From contig UQKM01000034.1 in assembly GCA_900541685.1 (NCBI GenBank), positions 1 to 16,218 on the forward strand: a stretch of DNA of 16,218 nucleotides, in the 5' to 3' direction. The DNA is from an uncultured Collinsella sp. (GTDB lineage: Bacteria > Actinomycetota > Coriobacteriia > Coriobacteriales > Coriobacteriaceae). A program made the position numbers and the translations under genes. Under the pieces are notes generated by a model, which was not told where the DNA came from, made no database searches, and saw only the letters and a program-made list of their open reading frames with translations. This document shows, one piece after another, positions 13,801-16,218 of the stretch (position 1 is its first letter; every line of letters begins with the position of its first letter).

Positions 13801-14853
13801 ATGATCACTTCCGAGCTTTTCGGCACCGCGCCGTGCGGTACCCCCGTTCATCGTTACACCCTCGACGGGCCCGAGATCTGCGTTCGCATTATGGACTATG
13901 GCGCCACGGTGCTTGGTATCGATGTGCCCGACATTCCCGGCAACGTGCGCGATGTGGTGCTGGGCTTCGATAAGCTCGAGGATTACTTTGACAACCCCGC
14001 CTGCTTTGGCGCGACCATCGGCCCTGTGGCAAACCGCACCGCTGGCGCCACGATCGCCATCGACGGCACGGACTGGCATATGCCCGCCAACGAGGGCGCC
14101 AACAACCTGCACAGCGACCTTGAGCACGGCCTGCACAAACGTGTGTGGGATGTTGAGCTCGACGAGGTCCATAACGCCGTGCGCATGACCACCTCGCTTA
14201 AGGATGGCGAGCTGGGCCTGCCCGGCAACCGAACCTTTACGGCCGTGTTTACCGTTACGCGCACCGGCGTCTTCCGCATCGATTATGGCTGCGAGAGCGA
14301 CCGCGCCACCTACGTGTCCATGACCAACCACACGTACTTTAACCTTGCAGGCCATAACGCCGGCATGGACTGCGAACATTTCTTTGTCGCCAACGCCGCC
14401 CACTACCTGCCCATTAACGAGCAGAACATCCCCACCGGCGAGATTGCTCCGGTCGAGGGAACACCGTTTAACTTTCGCGAGCTTCGCCCCGTCGCACCCG
14501 GCATGGAGGCCGACGACCCGCAGATCAAGCAGGCCCGTGGCTACGATCACTGCCTGTGCATCGATGGCTATCAGTACGGCCGCAACCTGCGCCGCGCGAT
14601 GCACGTCGAGGAGATGTGGACCGGTCGTGAGATGGACTACTACACCACTGCCCCGGGCGTGCAGCTCTACACCGGCAACTGGCTGGGCGACGAGCACGCC
14701 AAGGACGATGCCAACTATGGCTGGGGCGCCGGCTTTGCCCTCGAGGCCGAGATGTACCCCGACACGCCGCACCAGCCTCTGTTCCCGCAGGGCATTGTGG
14801 GCCCGGGCCATCCCTACAGCAATGTGATCGAATACCACTTTATGAGGCACTAA
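13801..14853 (+). CDS. galM: Aldose 1-epimerase (galactose mutarotase)
   Basis: This 350-residue protein interconverts alpha and beta anomers of galactose or glucose. Family motifs are present: GPVANRTAG, NNLHS (His104), TNHTYFNLAGH with catalytic His177, and GFALEAEMYPD with catalytic Glu315. I chose ATG 13801 because TAGGA lies about eight bases upstream and the first conserved strand begins shortly after; the open frame extends to 13741 without support. It is divergent from the DeoR-type regulator and has its own terminator. It probably feeds galactose from sources other than the PTS, or the anomer needed after lactose cleavage. Confidence 0.93.
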   Translation: MITSELFGTAPCGTPVHRYTLDGPEICVRIMDYGATVLGIDVPDIPGNVRDVVLGFDKLEDYFDNPACFGATIGPVANRTAGATIAIDGTDWHMPANEGANNLHSDLEHGLHKRVWDVELDEVHNAVRMTTSLKDGELGLPGNRTFTAVFTVTRTGVFRIDYGCESDRATYVSMTNHTYFNLAGHNAGMDCEHFFVANAAHYLPINEQNIPTGEIAPVEGTPFNFRELRPVAPGMEADDPQIKQARGYDHCLCIDGYQYGRNLRRAMHVEEMWTGREMDYYTTAPGVQLYTGNWLGDEHAKDDANYGWGAGFALEAEMYPDTPHQPLFPQGIVGPGHPYSNVIEYHFMRH

Positions 14854-14879
14854 GCCCGCAACGCGACATATCGCACAGC

Positions 14880-14915
14880 AGCGCCCGCCGGCACCACCGC
14901 CAGCGGGCGCTTTTT
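14880..14915 (+). terminator. Intrinsic terminator of galM
   Basis: AGCGCCCGC at 14880-14888 pairs with GCGGGCGCT at 14903-14911 around 14 bases, followed by TTTT, 26 bases after the galM stop. Confidence 0.88.
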
Positions 14916-14960
14916 CATCTTTTAGGCTCGTTTTTTCTGTGACTGTATGAGTGACATATC

Positions 14961-15112
14961 AAAACTATGCCCATTTACTACGTTTAGCCCGGGATGCTCG
15001 ACCATGCACCGGTTTTTGTTACATTTGTGAGCAGTATACCTGCGGTTTTGTTTATCTCAAATTCGACATGCTCGACGATAGCCAATCAAACGTAGTAAAT
15101 GGGCATAGTTTT
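14961..15112. repeat. 152-bp element with perfect 25-bp inverted ends
   Basis: The 25 bases 14961-14985 (AAAACTATGCCCATTTACTA and on) recur exactly inverted at 15088-15112. The 102-base centre has no open frame; it contains a nine-base direct repeat ATGCTCGAC at 14994-15002 (first eight bases) and 15068-15076, and GCAG-TATAC-CTGC. The whole sits between galM's terminator and the convergent PTS gene. It looks like a miniature inverted-repeat element or a long hairpin RNA; no flanking duplication is obvious. Confidence 0.8.
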
Positions 15113-15179
15113 TGACAGGCGGCATCGCGCGCGTCCCTCGCAAGGGCAAAATGATCCGTTTTCCTCCGTCCCCAAGGGA

Positions 15180-15662
15180 TCAGTTGAACAGATTGCCAAT
15201 GGGGTCGGGGGCGGAACTGGGGAGATAGCGGATTTCTAGCTCTATGCCGAGCTTTTGCAACTCTTTGAAGGCGGCGATGTCCGTATCGTCTACGGCAATG
15301 GTAGGCGTTGCAGAGCGCTTGCCCTCCCCTGCCTGCATATGGCCAATGCTGATCTTGGTTATTGGCACACCACCCTTAACCAGCGCGAGCGCATCGGCGG
15401 GTGAGGCCACTATGATCAAGATCCATTGACGCGGCGTTGCGGTATGAATGATGTCGATAGTCCTTTGCACCGAGAAAAACCGCGTCCAAACGCCTTCTGG
15501 CACCGCCACCCTCATTGGTGCCCATTGGCGCGAATCCGCCGCGATCTCATCGTTGACGATAAGGACAAGGTTGGAACCCACGGCTTCGTTCCACAGCTCA
15601 ACGTCTTGCCCGTAAATGAAACGGTCATCGATACGCGTAAGAAGAATCTTGGGTTGAGCCAT
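15180..15662 (-). CDS. Orphan mannose/fructose-type PTS IIB with altered active site
   Basis: This 160-residue protein fits the PTS IIB family of mannose/sorbose type in length and motifs: KILLTRIDDRFIYGQDVELW near the N-terminus, LVLIVNDEIAAD, and later ITKISIGHM. In the family the motif reads R-I-D-D-R-L-I-H-G-Q and the histidine is phosphorylated by IIA. Here it is tyrosine (codon TAC), so normal phosphotransfer is not expected. No IIA, IIC or IID gene is nearby. Start 15662 fits the family N-terminus; an in-frame ATG at 15689 would add nine residues, and neither start has a good ribosome binding site. It could be a degenerate remnant or a regulatory relative. Confidence 0.75.
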   Translation of the reverse strand: MAQPKILLTRIDDRFIYGQDVELWNEAVGSNLVLIVNDEIAADSRQWAPMRVAVPEGVWTRFFSVQRTIDIIHTATPRQWILIIVASPADALALVKGGVPITKISIGHMQAGEGKRSATPTIAVDDTDIAAFKELQKLGIELEIRYLPSSAPDPIGNLFN

Positions 15663-15801
15663 GGCTGCCCCATTCTGTTTGAGACCCATACGAGCGGGAC
15701 GTCGACCACCAACTCAACAGCAGGTCAAGTAACAAATGGGCACTGCAGACATCACGCCTCTAATATTAGTGCATTTAAAGTGAGAAAAGCCGTCAGAACA
15801 C

Positions 15802-15830
15802 TTGCGCGGATGTGCGATGTCCCGTATCAT
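15802..15830 (+). promoter_or_regulatory. tRNA-Thr promoter
   Basis: TTGCGC at 15802-15807 and TATCAT at 15825-15830 are 17 bases apart and lie about 40 bases before the mature tRNA 5' end. Confidence 0.65.
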
Positions 15831-15869
15831 AGACAGCCGTTGACGCCTCAGTTGCGTCATCATATGGCC

Positions 15870-15945
15870 GCCAGCGTAGCTCAGTTGGTAGAGCACCGCT
15901 CTCGTAAAGCGGGGGTCACCGGTTCGAGCCCGGTCGCTGGCTCCA
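15870..15945 (+). tRNA. tRNA-Thr (anticodon CGT), CCA encoded
   Basis: A complete 76-base cloverleaf is visible. The acceptor arms are GCCAGCG and CGCTGGC, the D stem is GCTC/GAGC, and the anticodon stem CCGCT/AGCGG encloses the loop CTCGTAA. The T arm is ACCGG-TTCGAGC-CCGGT, the discriminator is T, and CCA is encoded. The anticodon CGT reads the threonine codon ACG. Confidence 0.97.
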
Positions 15946-15957
15946 TTACACAAGATA

Positions 15958-15979
15958 GCCGCCTTCGGGCGGCTTTTTT
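15958..15979 (+). terminator. Intrinsic terminator after tRNA-Thr
   Basis: GCCGCC, tetraloop TTCG, GGCGGC and six T residues follow 12 bases after the tRNA. The 239 bases from 15980 to the window end contain no gene I can support. Confidence 0.93.
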
Positions 15980-16218
15980 GTTGCCGATTTTGAGTGCGTG
16001 CGCGCCAATCCAAACATCGCCACGTCAACGGCGGCCAACTCGGTGGACTTCGGGTTTAATGCTTAGGGGCGGGGATTTACCAAAGTGAAATCTTAATGAA
16101 AAGAAACCCAGCTGCAACAATTGCCATGGTGAGGGCTCAAATTGGCCATATAGATCTAAAAAAGGGCTCTTCGGGGGTTTGTGTGGGTTAGCCGCCCGGT
16201 AAAAGTGCCCGCCTAGCA

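Noticed and set aside
13787..13804. Five-codon frame ATG-TTA-GGA-ACC-AAA-TGA whose stop overlaps the galM ATG
   Set aside because: It contains the galM ribosome binding site itself; a leader peptide is possible but nothing supports it over chance.
13699..14850. 383-codon open frame opposite galM
   Set aside because: Shadow of galM, which has intact catalytic residues and a ribosome binding site.
4801..15177. Recurrent GTCCCCA word (4801, 4828, 10217, 15168) as a mobile-element mark
   Set aside because: A seven-base GC-rich word is expected by chance at this frequency; only the ten-base pair at 4801 and 4828 is kept.
15426..16088. 220-codon plus-strand open frame
   Set aside because: It runs through the tRNA-Thr gene and its terminator and opposes the PTS IIB gene; no family features.

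Overview
The window looks like a lactose and galactose utilisation region from a high-GC anaerobic gut actinobacterium of the Coriobacteriia, most likely Collinsella or a close relative. That assignment is an inference from the strongly GC-biased third codon positions and from a complete-looking lactose PTS plus tagatose-6-phosphate gene set; no ribosomal or other phylogenetic marker is present.

Layout, left to right. Positions 1-3600 carry a minus-strand tagatose cluster, transcribed lacA, lacB, lacX (epimerase-like), lacC. A REP/BIME-like palindromic repeat lies between lacB and lacX, and a second copy lies downstream of lacC. A membrane protein of unknown function (4707-3706) sits between two terminator-like hairpins. 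Next come lacF (PTS IIA, minus), a LacI-family regulator (minus) and, divergent from it, lacE (PTS IICB) and lacG (6-phospho-beta-galactosidase), closed by a strong terminator at 10231-10280. Positions 10281-12815 form an AT-richer accessory island: three palindromes at an exact 80-bp period, an AAA+/DUF4143 ATPase (minus), four tandem 34-bp repeats just upstream of it, a fourth copy of the palindrome, and a Phd/RelE-type toxin-antitoxin pair. A DeoR-family regulator (probable LacR, minus) and galM (plus) are divergent at about 13600-13800. A 152-bp element with 25-bp inverted ends, an orphan mannose-type PTS IIB with a substituted active-site histidine, and tRNA-Thr(CGT) end the window.

How it works. 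LacF and LacE import lactose as lactose-6-phosphate. LacG cleaves this to glucose and galactose-6-phosphate. LacAB isomerises the latter to tagatose-6-phosphate, and LacC phosphorylates that to tagatose-1,6-bisphosphate. GalM and LacX probably interconvert sugar anomers. The aldolase (LacD) that would finish the pathway is not in the window; it may lie left of position 1. Two regulators of different families (LacI-type and DeoR-type) and several candidate operators suggest layered control.

Most worth a second look are the two regular repeat systems around the ATPase: the 34-bp array with an apparent A-B-A-B alternation, and the four 25-nt-loop palindromes that bracket the gene. Next are the covarying REP-like hairpins in the tagatose cluster and the His-to-Tyr change in the orphan PTS IIB.
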